Below are positions 36,565 to 44,605 of a DNA stretch of 64,000 bases, piece after piece. Both the position numbers and the translations under genes were made by a program. Position 1 is the stretch's first letter. Each line of letters starts with the position of its first letter. The stretch is from Verrucomicrobiota bacterium (GTDB lineage: Bacteria; Verrucomicrobiota; Verrucomicrobiia; Chthoniobacterales; JAFAMB01), in assembly GCA_019247695.1 (NCBI GenBank), contig JAFBAP010000084.1, positions 1 to 64,000 on the forward strand. The letters run 5' to 3'. Below the pieces are notes generated by a model, which did no database searches, was not told the origin of the DNA, and saw nothing but the letters and a program-made list of their open reading frames with translations.

Positions 36565-38415
36565 ATGTGTGGCATTATTGGATACGTAGGTTCAGAAGAC
36601 GCGACGCCCATACTTGTCGACGGGTTGCGAAAACTCGAGTACCGCGGGTACGATTCGGCCGGAGTTGCGCTATTGAACGGCCATGGCCTTCAAGTCAGAA
36701 AGCGGGCGGGCCGGATCAGTAACCTGGCGCAGTTGCTCCAGGAACGACCGGTTCACGGCACCACCGGACTCGGTCACACCCGCTGGGCCACCCACGGCGG
36801 CGTCACCGATGCCAACGCCCACCCGCACCTGGACCAGAGCGGCAAGCTGGCCCTCATCCATAACGGCGTCATCGAAAATTTCCAGGCGCTGCGTGATCAG
36901 CTCACCGATCAAGGCGACACTTTCCGGACGGAGACCGATACTGAAGTCCTGGCGCATCTGATCGGCGGCATTTTCGACAGAATGCCCGGCCCCCGCGACA
37001 AAGCGACCCTCCTTGAAGCGCTGCGTTCGGCGCTCAAACAGGTGTCCGGCACGTACGGGTTGGCCGTTATGCATGTCGACGTGCCCGGAGTCATCCTCGC
37101 CGCCCGCAGGGGCAGCCCGCTGATCCTCGGCATCGGCAAAGGGGAACATTTTGTCGTCAGCGACGTCAGCGCCATTCTCGGGCACACCCGGGACGTCGTT
37201 TACCTGGACGACTACGATCTGGTGACCATTGAACGGGACTGCTTCGACATCACTTCCCTGGCCGGCGCCGGCACCCGCTTTGAGGTCAGTAAGGTCGAGT
37301 TCACGAGCGAGGACGCCGAACGGGGCGATTTTCCGCATTTCATGCTCAAGGAAATCTTCGAGCAGCCCGAATCGACTCGCGATGCCATGCGCGGCCGGCT
37401 CTCGGACCAGGAATCAACCGCCAAACTTGGCGGACTGAACATGACCTCTCGCGAATTGCGGGACATCGAACGCATCGTGCTCACCGGTTGCGGAACGGCA
37501 TTCCATGCCGGCCTGGTCGGCGAGTACCTCATCGAGAGCCTCGCGCACCTGCCCGTGGAATGCGAGTTTGCCAGCGAGTTCCGGTACCGTAACATGCCGA
37601 TGGAAAAAGGTACGCTCGTCTTCGCCATCAGCCAGAGCGGCGAGACCATCGATACCCTCGCGGCCCTCCGCGAGAGCAAACGCAAAGGCCACCGGACCCT
37701 GGGCATCTGTAACAACGTCGGAAGCACCCTGGCGAGGGAAAGCGACGGAGGCGTCTACATGCACGCCGGACCGGAGATCGGGGTCGCCGCGACCAAGTCG
37801 TTCACCTCGCAGGTCACCGTGCTGGCCTTGCTTGCCCTCCTGCTGGGTCGTATCCGTCACCTGTCGAGTGCGCAGGGAATTGAGGTGATCCAGGCGTTGG
37901 AGACCGTGCCGGACAAGATCCGCCAGGTGCTCGCTGAGACCGAAAAAATCAAATACCTGGCCGAGAAATACGCTGATGCGGCCGGGTTTCTGTTTTTTGG
38001 CCGGCAACAGAATTACCCCATCGCAGTCGAAGGCGCGCTGAAACTCAAAGAGATCAGTTACAAATTCGCCGAGGGACACCCGAGTGCCGAACTCAAGCAC
38101 GGCATCATCGCGCTGGTCCGGCCGGAGGTGCCGTCCGTCATGATCATGCCGGATGATGCCGTGTTCGAAAAGAACGTCAATAACCTGGAGCAGATCAAGG
38201 CCAGAAACGGCAAGGTGATCGCGATCGCCACTGAGGGCCGGAAAGATCTGGCGAAAATCGTCGATGACATCATCTATATTCCAAGGTGCCCGGATTACGT
38301 CGCGCCGATTCTAACCGCGATCCCGTTGCAGCTCTTCGCTTATTACCTCGCCGTGCATCTCGGCTGCGACGTCGACAAGCCGCGTAACCTCGCCAAGAGC
38401 GTCACGGTGGAATAG
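36565..38415 (+). CDS. glmS: Glutamine-fructose-6-phosphate aminotransferase (isomerising)
   Basis: GlmS makes glucosamine-6-phosphate, feeding UDP-GlcNAc for peptidoglycan and for the polysaccharide locus downstream. The N-terminal Ntn glutaminase begins with Cys2 in CGIIGYVG and has YRGYDSAGVAL. Two SIS domains follow (TGCGTAFHAGLVGEY, SQSGETIDTLAAL), and the C-terminus ends DKPRNLAKSVTVE, the hinge into the sugar site. The length of 616 residues is normal. The stop is followed by a short gata tandem. Confidence 0.97.
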   Translation: MCGIIGYVGSEDATPILVDGLRKLEYRGYDSAGVALLNGHGLQVRKRAGRISNLAQLLQERPVHGTTGLGHTRWATHGGVTDANAHPHLDQSGKLALIHNGVIENFQALRDQLTDQGDTFRTETDTEVLAHLIGGIFDRMPGPRDKATLLEALRSALKQVSGTYGLAVMHVDVPGVILAARRGSPLILGIGKGEHFVVSDVSAILGHTRDVVYLDDYDLVTIERDCFDITSLAGAGTRFEVSKVEFTSEDAERGDFPHFMLKEIFEQPESTRDAMRGRLSDQESTAKLGGLNMTSRELRDIERIVLTGCGTAFHAGLVGEYLIESLAHLPVECEFASEFRYRNMPMEKGTLVFAISQSGETIDTLAALRESKRKGHRTLGICNNVGSTLARESDGGVYMHAGPEIGVAATKSFTSQVTVLALLALLLGRIRHLSSAQGIEVIQALETVPDKIRQVLAETEKIKYLAEKYADAAGFLFFGRQQNYPIAVEGALKLKEISYKFAEGHPSAELKHGIIALVRPEVPSVMIMPDDAVFEKNVNNLEQIKARNGKVIAIATEGRKDLAKIVDDIIYIPRCPDYVAPILTAIPLQLFAYYLAVHLGCDVDKPRNLAKSVTVE

Positions 38416-39091
38416 AGATAGCCAGGCAGCCAGATAGATAGATAGATAAGCGGCCGGCCAAACACGGCGCGACCCTCGACGCCAAAAACCCGAACGGCTC
38501 CCCACCGTTGACGCCCGCTTGGCTTGGCGCACGCCTTCAGGCGTCCCGAGGGGACGCAACCCCGGAGGAACGCCCGCACAGCACAGGGACTGAAGTCTCT
38601 GCCTAACCTCAGCCGTCCCTACGGGACCAAGGCCACGCCCGTCCGTCCGTCCTTAACTATTGACCTTCAGGAAAGCAAAGTCTCGAGCAGAAGGTGCGTT
38701 AGACTCAGAGCTACCCTTTCCAAATACGGATATTACTTAACTGAAGATCAATAAATGGCAGTGGGGTGAACTCTGGGCTAAGGTCTCCCGGCCCATTGGG
38801 TCTAAGAACCGACTCAACCCCCTGCGGATCATCCTCCGGCGTGCCTTCTATTGGGCCTTCACTGATAGAATCAGATCCGGCTAGTTGCGGCAACTGCCGG
38901 TAAAATGCCGGGTTAGACTACACCATGCTTTAGCGATCCTATCCCTTAAACCTCAACAATGCTAATGCCGGAGACTTCATCAACGATACTGAAGGCAAAA
39001 TTGCATCGAAGAAACGGAGGGGTGAGGTCCAGTGACTTGACCCGGAAACAGCCGGGGATCTTTGGATGGCGCCCTGCCGCCCTGGCCGGCC
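38416..39091. other. 676-bp non-coding accessory stretch
   Basis: This starts with tandem agatagatagata (about 38433-38449), then a GC-rich block with small palindromes of the ggcgtcccgaggggacgc and gtccctacgggac type. Next comes atcctccggcgtgcc, a word shared with the repeat block at 41581. A minus-strand frame at 38711-38893 encodes a plausible but unrecognised 60-residue peptide (DLSPEFTPLPFIDLQL) starting at TTG and open a little further upstream. It may be the tail of a decayed gene. Nothing else coding is seen. Confidence 0.5.
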
Positions 39092-39715
39092 TCATACCGG
39101 TTCGACCCGTCCGATGGCGATCGCTAAAGCGGTGAACCCTTCAGAAGGCGCAAACTGGAAAGCGACGGGATTACCCGAGGGATTAACCTTGAAATTGATG
39201 AAGCCCGAGCCGATGCCGGATGCAGATTTGCCGTCCCCGGTTGCGCGCGTGTCATCAAAGTGCGGCCGGTCGGCGGAATCGTACACGCGGACAGAATAAA
39301 TTCCGGAATCGTTGGCGGCCGGCGTTTCGGCGACGAAGAGCACGTGCCCCGTGTTATGCCCTGGTTCGATTTGTGCGAATCGCCACGCGATGAGGTCTCC
39401 CCGGCGCGCGTCCCGCAGGAAATCGATTTTATGCCACCCGCCCGTTGATTCCGGGGTCAGCGAATTGAAGAAATCATAGTACTTGAATGCGCGCGGCCGC
39501 GGTTGGTTCGTCTCCTTTGGGACCTGCGCGTAATGGTCAGGTGCGGCCCGCTCCAGAACGAAGCCCACGAACCCGTTGCAATCGCAATCGTAGATTCCCC
39601 TGTCCACGTCGATGCGTTCGTGGTGCTGGTAGTCGGTCTGCTGCAGGTTGTTCACCACGAACTCGGCCTGCTCAGCGATCTGCCCGGAGAGCGACTCTTT
39701 TGACGTCGTTGTCAT
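39092..39715 (-). CDS. NlpC/P60-like cysteine hydrolase without signal peptide
   Basis: A 207-residue protein with the compact NlpC/P60/CHAP-type arrangement. The candidate nucleophile Cys46 is in DCDCNGFVGFVL and the candidate His124 in NTGHVLFVAE, after RRGDLIAWRF, the usual strand before the His. There is no signal peptide or membrane segment, unlike the wall enzyme at 13526. Members of this fold include peptidoglycan hydrolases, amidases and toxins. The true substrate is unknown. The next upstream gene (39759) is co-oriented 43 bp away, and its product could be a partner. Confidence 0.7.
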   Translation of the reverse strand: MTTTSKESLSGQIAEQAEFVVNNLQQTDYQHHERIDVDRGIYDCDCNGFVGFVLERAAPDHYAQVPKETNQPRPRAFKYYDFFNSLTPESTGGWHKIDFLRDARRGDLIAWRFAQIEPGHNTGHVLFVAETPAANDSGIYSVRVYDSADRPHFDDTRATGDGKSASGIGSGFINFKVNPSGNPVAFQFAPSEGFTALAIAIGRVEPV

Positions 39716-39758
39716 ATGAAGATCCCACTGGTGACCTGAATAGAAGGAAGTTACCCGT

Positions 39759-40187
39759 TCAGTCCGGTAGGGCGGCGATTCGTGCCGAGCCCTTAAGCGG
39801 CACGAGCGTGTATTTGCGTTGCGCCCCGTCGGCGGTTCCCCCGGTGGTGGTTGCGGTCTTGATTCCGAAGCTGCGGAACGGCTGTTTCTTCGTTTCGCCC
39901 ATGTTCACCGGCGGCAACGCCAAAGAGAATTTCAGAAAATGCTCGGTTCCTCCGAGGACTTCGACCGGTCCTAACGTCACGCTGATCAGCGATCCGACCG
40001 GCGCGTCCTGGACCTCGATTTTGTCACTGAAAAAGGCGAAACTGCCTTCCGGCCCGTTGTAAGTGAGCTCGGGGCCGGTTCCCGGCTGACCCGGGAGGAT
40101 GGGGCCGGGCCGATCAGGGTAGTAGGTTATCACCGTGGTACCCTCATCGTGCGTGAAGGTAAATTCATTGGCTTGTGGTGTGTTCAT
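39759..40187 (-). CDS. Hypothetical protein, beta-rich
   Basis: Not recognised. From the ATG at 40187 it encodes 142 residues, predicted mostly beta (FTFTHDEGTTVITYYPDRPG, SLISVTLGPVEVLGG, KYTLVPLKGSA), with no signal peptide or membrane segment. The frame is open for another 71 codons upstream, but that part is Cys/Arg/Gly-rich and looks non-coding. A Shine-Dalgarno-like aaagg lies upstream of the chosen ATG. It is probably co-transcribed with the hydrolase at 39092. Confidence 0.55.
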   Translation of the reverse strand: MNTPQANEFTFTHDEGTTVITYYPDRPGPILPGQPGTGPELTYNGPEGSFAFFSDKIEVQDAPVGSLISVTLGPVEVLGGTEHFLKFSLALPPVNMGETKKQPFRSFGIKTATTTGGTADGAQRKYTLVPLKGSARIAALPD

Positions 40188-40803
40188 GCCTTTAACGTTC
40201 CAGGTTAGATTGATGGTAGGTGCGCCAGGTCGGCTTTTGTACCTTCCCCAGCCCCCTCCCGGTGAACCGGGTGGGTTTGGGCTACCGTCGCGGCCGTCCT
40301 CAGCGGCGCACCCGTCCCTTTGGGAGACGGTGGCGGCGCGTCGTCGGCACGCGCCCGGCGAGCAAGACGCGCACGTGTTCACCCCGTACAACGTGAACAC
40401 AGGTCCCGGGTTTCATGCCGGTTGGGAAAAATCGAAAAATGCGTACCGACGGTGATCAGGATCGGCAAATGCCCCACGATCGAGAGCTGAGGGAAAGCCG
40501 GAAAGACGCTGACCGATACCTGCAATACCCGCTTCAGAGAGCGGGCAGGGGGTCAGATCTCGATTCTGGAGCTTTGTACGCGTCTGCATGGTCGGGTGCA
40601 GCGCACGCTCGGCCGTCAGTTATGGCGCGATCCTTGCCCACCGGGGTACTCCAGGATGTTGAAGATTGAGGTTGTCGGCGCGGACGGGCACTTGGGTGCA
40701 CGCCCGTGGGATTGACCGCGGGGCGCGCGCTGCGGATTTGGCGCGCTTCGGCCACCGGCCCCGGCCCGGAAGGCGGCGGCCGTTGACCGGTTTTCCTGGG
40801 GGG
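40188..40803. other. Gap without recognised genes
   Basis: 616 bp between two minus-strand hypothetical genes. Several short frames are open on both strands, but none shows domain-like composition or a ribosome binding site. A palindromic patch at about 40686-40711 (gggcacttgggtgcacgccc) is visible. I see no RNA gene. Confidence 0.4.
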
Positions 40804-41094
40804 TCACGCTTCCTTTCCTGGATCGTCGGCTTCCGGCACCCCATCGTCGTGGTTCCAGCCGCACGCGCGGCAGGGGGCCTGCCTCTCGTCTTCCGGGTTG
40901 AGGCCCTGTGGATCGCCGCACCGATGGCAGGTGCCGGCGGGCAGGGCGTCGCAGAGCCTGTGGGTCCCTTCGCCGGTCTCCGCATTAGCGTAGCGGAATA
41001 CACCCCAGCCGCCGCAGGCCTTGCAGTGGTGGGGCCAGCGGGCCATCCAGGCTTCAGCGGGGCTCTCTTGCGGCTGTTCGCATTGGTTGCTCAT
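40804..41094 (-). CDS. Small cysteine-rich (zinc-ribbon-like) protein
   Basis: A 96-residue protein with eight cysteines at 5, 24, 27, 48, 56, 59, 75 and 78, forming three CxxC pairs. The first, CKACGGWG, has the shape of a DnaJ-type zinc repeat; the others are CHRCG and CRACGW. Acidic residues dominate the C-terminus. It probably binds one or two zinc ions and may act as an adaptor or nucleic-acid-binding protein; no family name can be given. The ATG at 41094 gives MSNQCEQPQE. The paired cysteine spacing supports it being real. Confidence 0.6.
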   Translation of the reverse strand: MSNQCEQPQESPAEAWMARWPHHCKACGGWGVFRYANAETGEGTHRLCDALPAGTCHRCGDPQGLNPEDERQAPCRACGWNHDDGVPEADDPGKEA

Positions 41095-41162
41095 GGACGT
41101 TTGTTTTTTCCATGCTCGCGGGCCGACCGGTTAACGGTTGTTGTTGGACAGTGACGGGCGTG

Positions 41163-41655
41163 GAGCCTGATACCATTTACACGATTATCTCGGTAGAATT
41201 CCGGCGGGAGGAGGTGCTGCCGGATGCTCCGCACAGCGTTACATCGGTCTTAGGCCCAACGGGCCGGGGGAACATAGCCCAGGTTTTACCCTGGGTAACC
41301 GTAAAATCACGGTCGAGCCCTGAAAGGGCGGCAGAACCCGTAAGCAACGCCTTGTGCCGCCCCTTCAGGGCTAATTCGGGGGGAAGGAAAACGCCTTCTC
41401 AGGGTAAACCCTGGGCTATGTTCCTTTGGCCCTTCAAGCCATCAAACCGGCACCCGGCCCGTTGGGCCTCGGCTGTTTATACGGTTTACTAGGTGTAACT
41501 CCGGCAGAACGCCTGGCGAGGAAGACAAGATTTTACCTCCATGGCCGTCGAAATGGTATGAGATCGATTCAACCGGCCACGGAGCATCCTCCGGCGCCGG
41601 CACCCCCCCCTGAGCCGGCATTCTACCGGAATACCTCTCTGAATGGTATAAGGCG
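41163..41655. repeat. Nested palindromic repeat block
   Basis: A multi-tier hairpin: 41252-41266 pairs exactly with 41455-41469 (15 bp), 41269-41283 with 41410-41424 (15 bp), and 41316-41333 with 41355-41372 (one mismatch in 18). Outside this core, 41168-41230 is imperfectly complementary to 41581-41650 (ggagcatcc and aatggtata words). The inner unit gccctgaaagggcggc resembles hairpins common between genes in Verrucomicrobia and Planctomycetes. The block takes up most of the 817-bp gap 41095-41911; bases 41656-41911 hold nothing recognisable. Confidence 0.8.
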
Positions 41656-41911
41656 GATCGGCAGCCGGCGCCGGTAAACCCTTCCGGCGCTTCCGCGTTC
41701 AGCTGATTTCAAAGGAGAAAGCGCGGTTCATTCTACGCATTAGATAACAATAAGAAACGCTGTTTTAAACGTATCGAATTCGACGGGATGATACCAGGTC
41801 CCGTAATGAACCGCCGAGTTTGAAATTGCACCCCGACATCACCTCACCCGCGTGGGCCGGGCCATCTTCCCCGGGACGGCTGGCCCGCGGGGCCAACCAC
41901 CGGCCATGGCG

Positions 41912-42421
41912 TTACCGGGTTGCACGAGGCTCATGGCCATCGCCCGAGCTCTCGTCAGGCGAGGAATGATCCGAACGGACCTTGAGTGAGGAGTCTGGTA
42001 ACGGCCGGGCATGGCCGTCAATGATGATGGCTCCGGAATCACCGCGTCCAGAATCAGGGCCGCCGGCGAGTTCGGGTGACGCCGCCATTTCCTGCTTGAA
42101 AGCGGCAAGGTCGGTCAGATACGTGGCTGCCATGGGATCGCCGGCCAGGCGCTCTTCCAGCGCCTGGCGCTCCACTGGATCTGCAACTTCGCCTTCAAGC
42201 TTGGCGACGATATCGTTATAGCGAGTAGCGTGATCGAATTTTGGAAGACGCCCCTGGCCGGTCTCGGCCAGCCGGTGTCCAGTCATCAGCTCGAGCTTGA
42301 GACGGCGCTCCTCGGGGTGCTTGGCGAGATAATCGCTGAGCGCTATGAACTCGTCGGGGTTGAGCTCCCGCCGGTAGTAGCGCCGGAGTTGATCGTCCGT
42401 GGGTGCAAATTCTTCAGGCAT
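41912..42421 (-). CDS. Hypothetical protein, possible anti-sigma partner
   Basis: A 169-residue acidic protein. The N-terminal part (DDQLRRYYRRELNPDEFIAL, then SDYLAKHPEERRLKLEL) and the second segment (VERQALEERLAGDP) look like the helical N-terminal domains of anti-sigma or sigma-associated proteins. Usual zinc ligands (HxxxCxxC) are absent and there is no membrane helix. The Gly/Ser/Asp-rich tail is probably disordered. It lies 294 bp downstream of the sigma-like gene on the same strand. The pairing is inferred from position only. Confidence 0.5.
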   Translation of the reverse strand: MPEEFAPTDDQLRRYYRRELNPDEFIALSDYLAKHPEERRLKLELMTGHRLAETGQGRLPKFDHATRYNDIVAKLEGEVADPVERQALEERLAGDPMAATYLTDLAAFKQEMAASPELAGGPDSGRGDSGAIIIDGHARPLPDSSLKVRSDHSSPDESSGDGHEPRATR

Positions 42422-42715
42422 GTAAAGAGAAACGGCCTTTCAGCACGACACGTCAGCGCGCAGGCTACGCCCCCAGGAGGGACGCAACGCGATAACGAAT
42501 CTGCAAGGCCTCTGGTTCGGAGAACAACCCGCCCATGATTTCATATCCCTGGTCCCCACCGGAGTTTCCTTTCGGCACCGGACGTGCAATATGAAATTTT
42601 ATTATCACCAGATTCCCCTCAGCGCAAACGTTTGCCGTCGGCCGGTCCAAGACCAACCGCTAATTTCTATCATTACTGTGAAGAGTGGGAACCGTCCACC
42701 ATATTGGTGAAATCT

Positions 42716-43771
42716 TTACGTCCGGCCAATCCACAACCGCCAGCGCCGCCCCAAAGTGTCGCGGGCCATCCGGCGCAGGTTGATCACCTGCTGGCGCTCC
42801 AAGCCAAGCAGTTGGGCCGTGCGGCGGTCATCCAGCGGCAGAGCTTTCCAGAGGCCCGCCACCTCTTCGACCGGACGTTCAAGCAGTCCGGCAAGCTGAC
42901 GAATGCTCAGGAGCCCGTTGAATTCAAACTCCGCCGTCGCGGTGGAGTGCAACAAAAATGCGGTGCGCTGGCGCAAGGGCAAGCCGGCAACCTCGGCCGC
43001 CAGCCAGGCGAGGTATTCCCGCCATTTGGCTTCATCGCTGGGCAAGGGCTGCGCATCTACGAGGCTCGGCGCCCCGAGTAGATTCCCCTCAGGCGGTAAG
43101 GGGGCTGGGGTCTCGTCCAAAACTTCAAGCACTTCGGCAACCGCCACCGCGAGCGTGTGTAACTCAACCGGCGTCCCTAACCAGCTCAGCAGCCCGGCGG
43201 TTAGCCGGGGCAATCCAAGGCGCTTCGGTTCGCCCTCGGGGAACGCTTCCGCCGCAGCACGTCCCGGAGCTTCGAGCAAACGCGAGCGCCGGGCATTACG
43301 GCGGGCCGCATCGAGGCCCTGCTGATCCCAGCCCGCGAAACCGCACCACATCTCACCGTCGTCACCCTCCCAGAGGGCAAAACCCTTTTGGCTGGTCCGG
43401 TTCTCCAACAGGTATTGAAGCCGGTAACGAATTTTGGTCAGTCCCGGGCAACGGGTATGGGTATAATCGTTCCATGCCGCATACGCGACCTTGGCGGTGT
43501 AAGCGGCGAGGTTGCCGACCCCGTTGGCGTTCGGCTGCTGGCGCAGGCGCAGCAGGCGAGTGATCAAGCCGGTTCGAGCGCTGCTGCAAACGTCTTCAAA
43601 ATCCCAGTCTGATCCGATCCGTCCTGGGAGTTGGGCGAACTTAGCCTTAAGGATTTTCCTGATCAGGGGAGAGGCCGTTTCCTCTATCAGAAATTCTAGA
43701 ACCTGGTTAGCTTGATCTTCGGTCGTGGCTTGGCAGAAACGCTGCAACACAGGATCTATCGCACCCTCCAC
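42716..43771 (-). CDS. Atypical sigma-70 family (ECF-like) factor
   Basis: A 351-residue protein with a sigma-like layout. Residues about 10-105 resemble region 2 (DFEDVCSSARTGLITRLLRL, then a helix with AYTAKVAYAAWNDY). The C-terminal third resembles region 4 (AGLPLRQRTAFLLHS, LSIRQLAGLLERPVEEV, and the helix-turn-helix-like TAQLLGLERQQVINLRR). A ~120-residue Ala/Gly/Leu-rich insert separates the two, so it is nearly twice the length of a normal ECF factor. It could direct transcription of nearby accessory or surface genes. A non-sigma DNA-binding role is the alternative. Confidence 0.55.
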   Translation of the reverse strand: MEGAIDPVLQRFCQATTEDQANQVLEFLIEETASPLIRKILKAKFAQLPGRIGSDWDFEDVCSSARTGLITRLLRLRQQPNANGVGNLAAYTAKVAYAAWNDYTHTRCPGLTKIRYRLQYLLENRTSQKGFALWEGDDGEMWCGFAGWDQQGLDAARRNARRSRLLEAPGRAAAEAFPEGEPKRLGLPRLTAGLLSWLGTPVELHTLAVAVAEVLEVLDETPAPLPPEGNLLGAPSLVDAQPLPSDEAKWREYLAWLAAEVAGLPLRQRTAFLLHSTATAEFEFNGLLSIRQLAGLLERPVEEVAGLWKALPLDDRRTAQLLGLERQQVINLRRMARDTLGRRWRLWIGRT

Positions 43772-44605
43772 TTCTTCCTCCTCCAGAATGTCAAAACTGC
43801 GCTCCTACTAATAATGCCGCATCAGACCGGACGCAAGCATGCGTTAGTTATGGATTGTTATGGACGGTTCGGTCAAGCGTGAAACTTACCCGATTTCAAC
43901 CGGTGCGGGTCCACGCCGCCTGACCTGTATACTGCCGGGATACCTGCTCGGAAAAGAATTTGAAACAATTTACCAATATGGACAAACGCTCCCGGTCTTG
44001 ACCAGTAGACAAAACCCTGAATGGGCTGGCAACGAGAGGCCTTACCCCCCGGAGGATATATCAGTTCTCGATACTAAATCATAATTATAGTTTTTGTTAA
44101 CTCGCGGCCTCGCCGCGTAAAGCCCCAGGCGGCTTCGGGAATCAACGGCCGGAATACACCGGCCTCTGATTCCCGGATCCCCCACCCGGTTCCGGATACA
44201 GAATCGTTGCGGGGTTCAGGACCAGGGACGGCGTACCCAAGTGGTAATTTTAGAAGCCAGGGATGTGGCTTTAGACTCCAGGGCCAGGCCGGCTTCTGAA
44301 GATCAAGCGAAACGCAGCCAAGGGCGGCAGCCTGTCTTGAACCGGCGGCGTGAGACGATCCCGATGGACACTGCACCGATGCAAATTGGAACAAAACGGG
44401 TTTTTGGTCAGCGATGATGAAAGCAGGCGTCCTACCGTCTGCTGCGACCGAAAGATCTCTTAGATCGTAAACCGGACACGATAAAGCGGCACCTTGTTAG
44501 CACAGAGACCGTACCCGGGATCACAACCGGCTTACAGGTGCATAAGGTGCTGCGCACATGAGTTATCACTGCTGATTTAGGTAGTATATATATACCGGCG
44601 GGTTA
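43772..44605. other. 834-bp control region ahead of the polysaccharide locus
   Basis: No convincing gene lies here; two short frames (43860-44084 plus, 44074-44394 minus) lack ribosome binding sites and family features. The region has AT-rich pockets (ataattatagtttttgttaa near 44081), a palindromic gtatatatatac at 44584-44595 just before the first locus gene, and a sigma-54-like site at 44487-44502. It probably contains the main promoter of the downstream locus. Confidence 0.5.
44487..44502 (+). promoter_or_regulatory. Possible sigma-54 (-24/-12) promoter
   Basis: cggcaccttgttagca has GG (44488-44489) and GC (44500-44501) separated by exactly ten bases, with GGCAC at the -24 side, close to the consensus tGGCACg-N4-tTGCa. 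It lies about 105 bp upstream of the first gene of the polysaccharide locus and points toward it. Such matches occur by chance. RpoN control of exopolysaccharide loci is known in other bacteria but not shown here. Confidence 0.3.

Noticed and set aside
38711-38893. 60-codon minus-strand frame after glmS
   Set aside because: Protein-like in part but starts at TTG without signal and overlaps repeat words; kept only as a possible gene remnant in the gap description.
43860-44084. 74-codon plus-strand frame in the control region
   Set aside because: No ribosome binding site, no recognisable fold, and situated among likely regulatory sequence.
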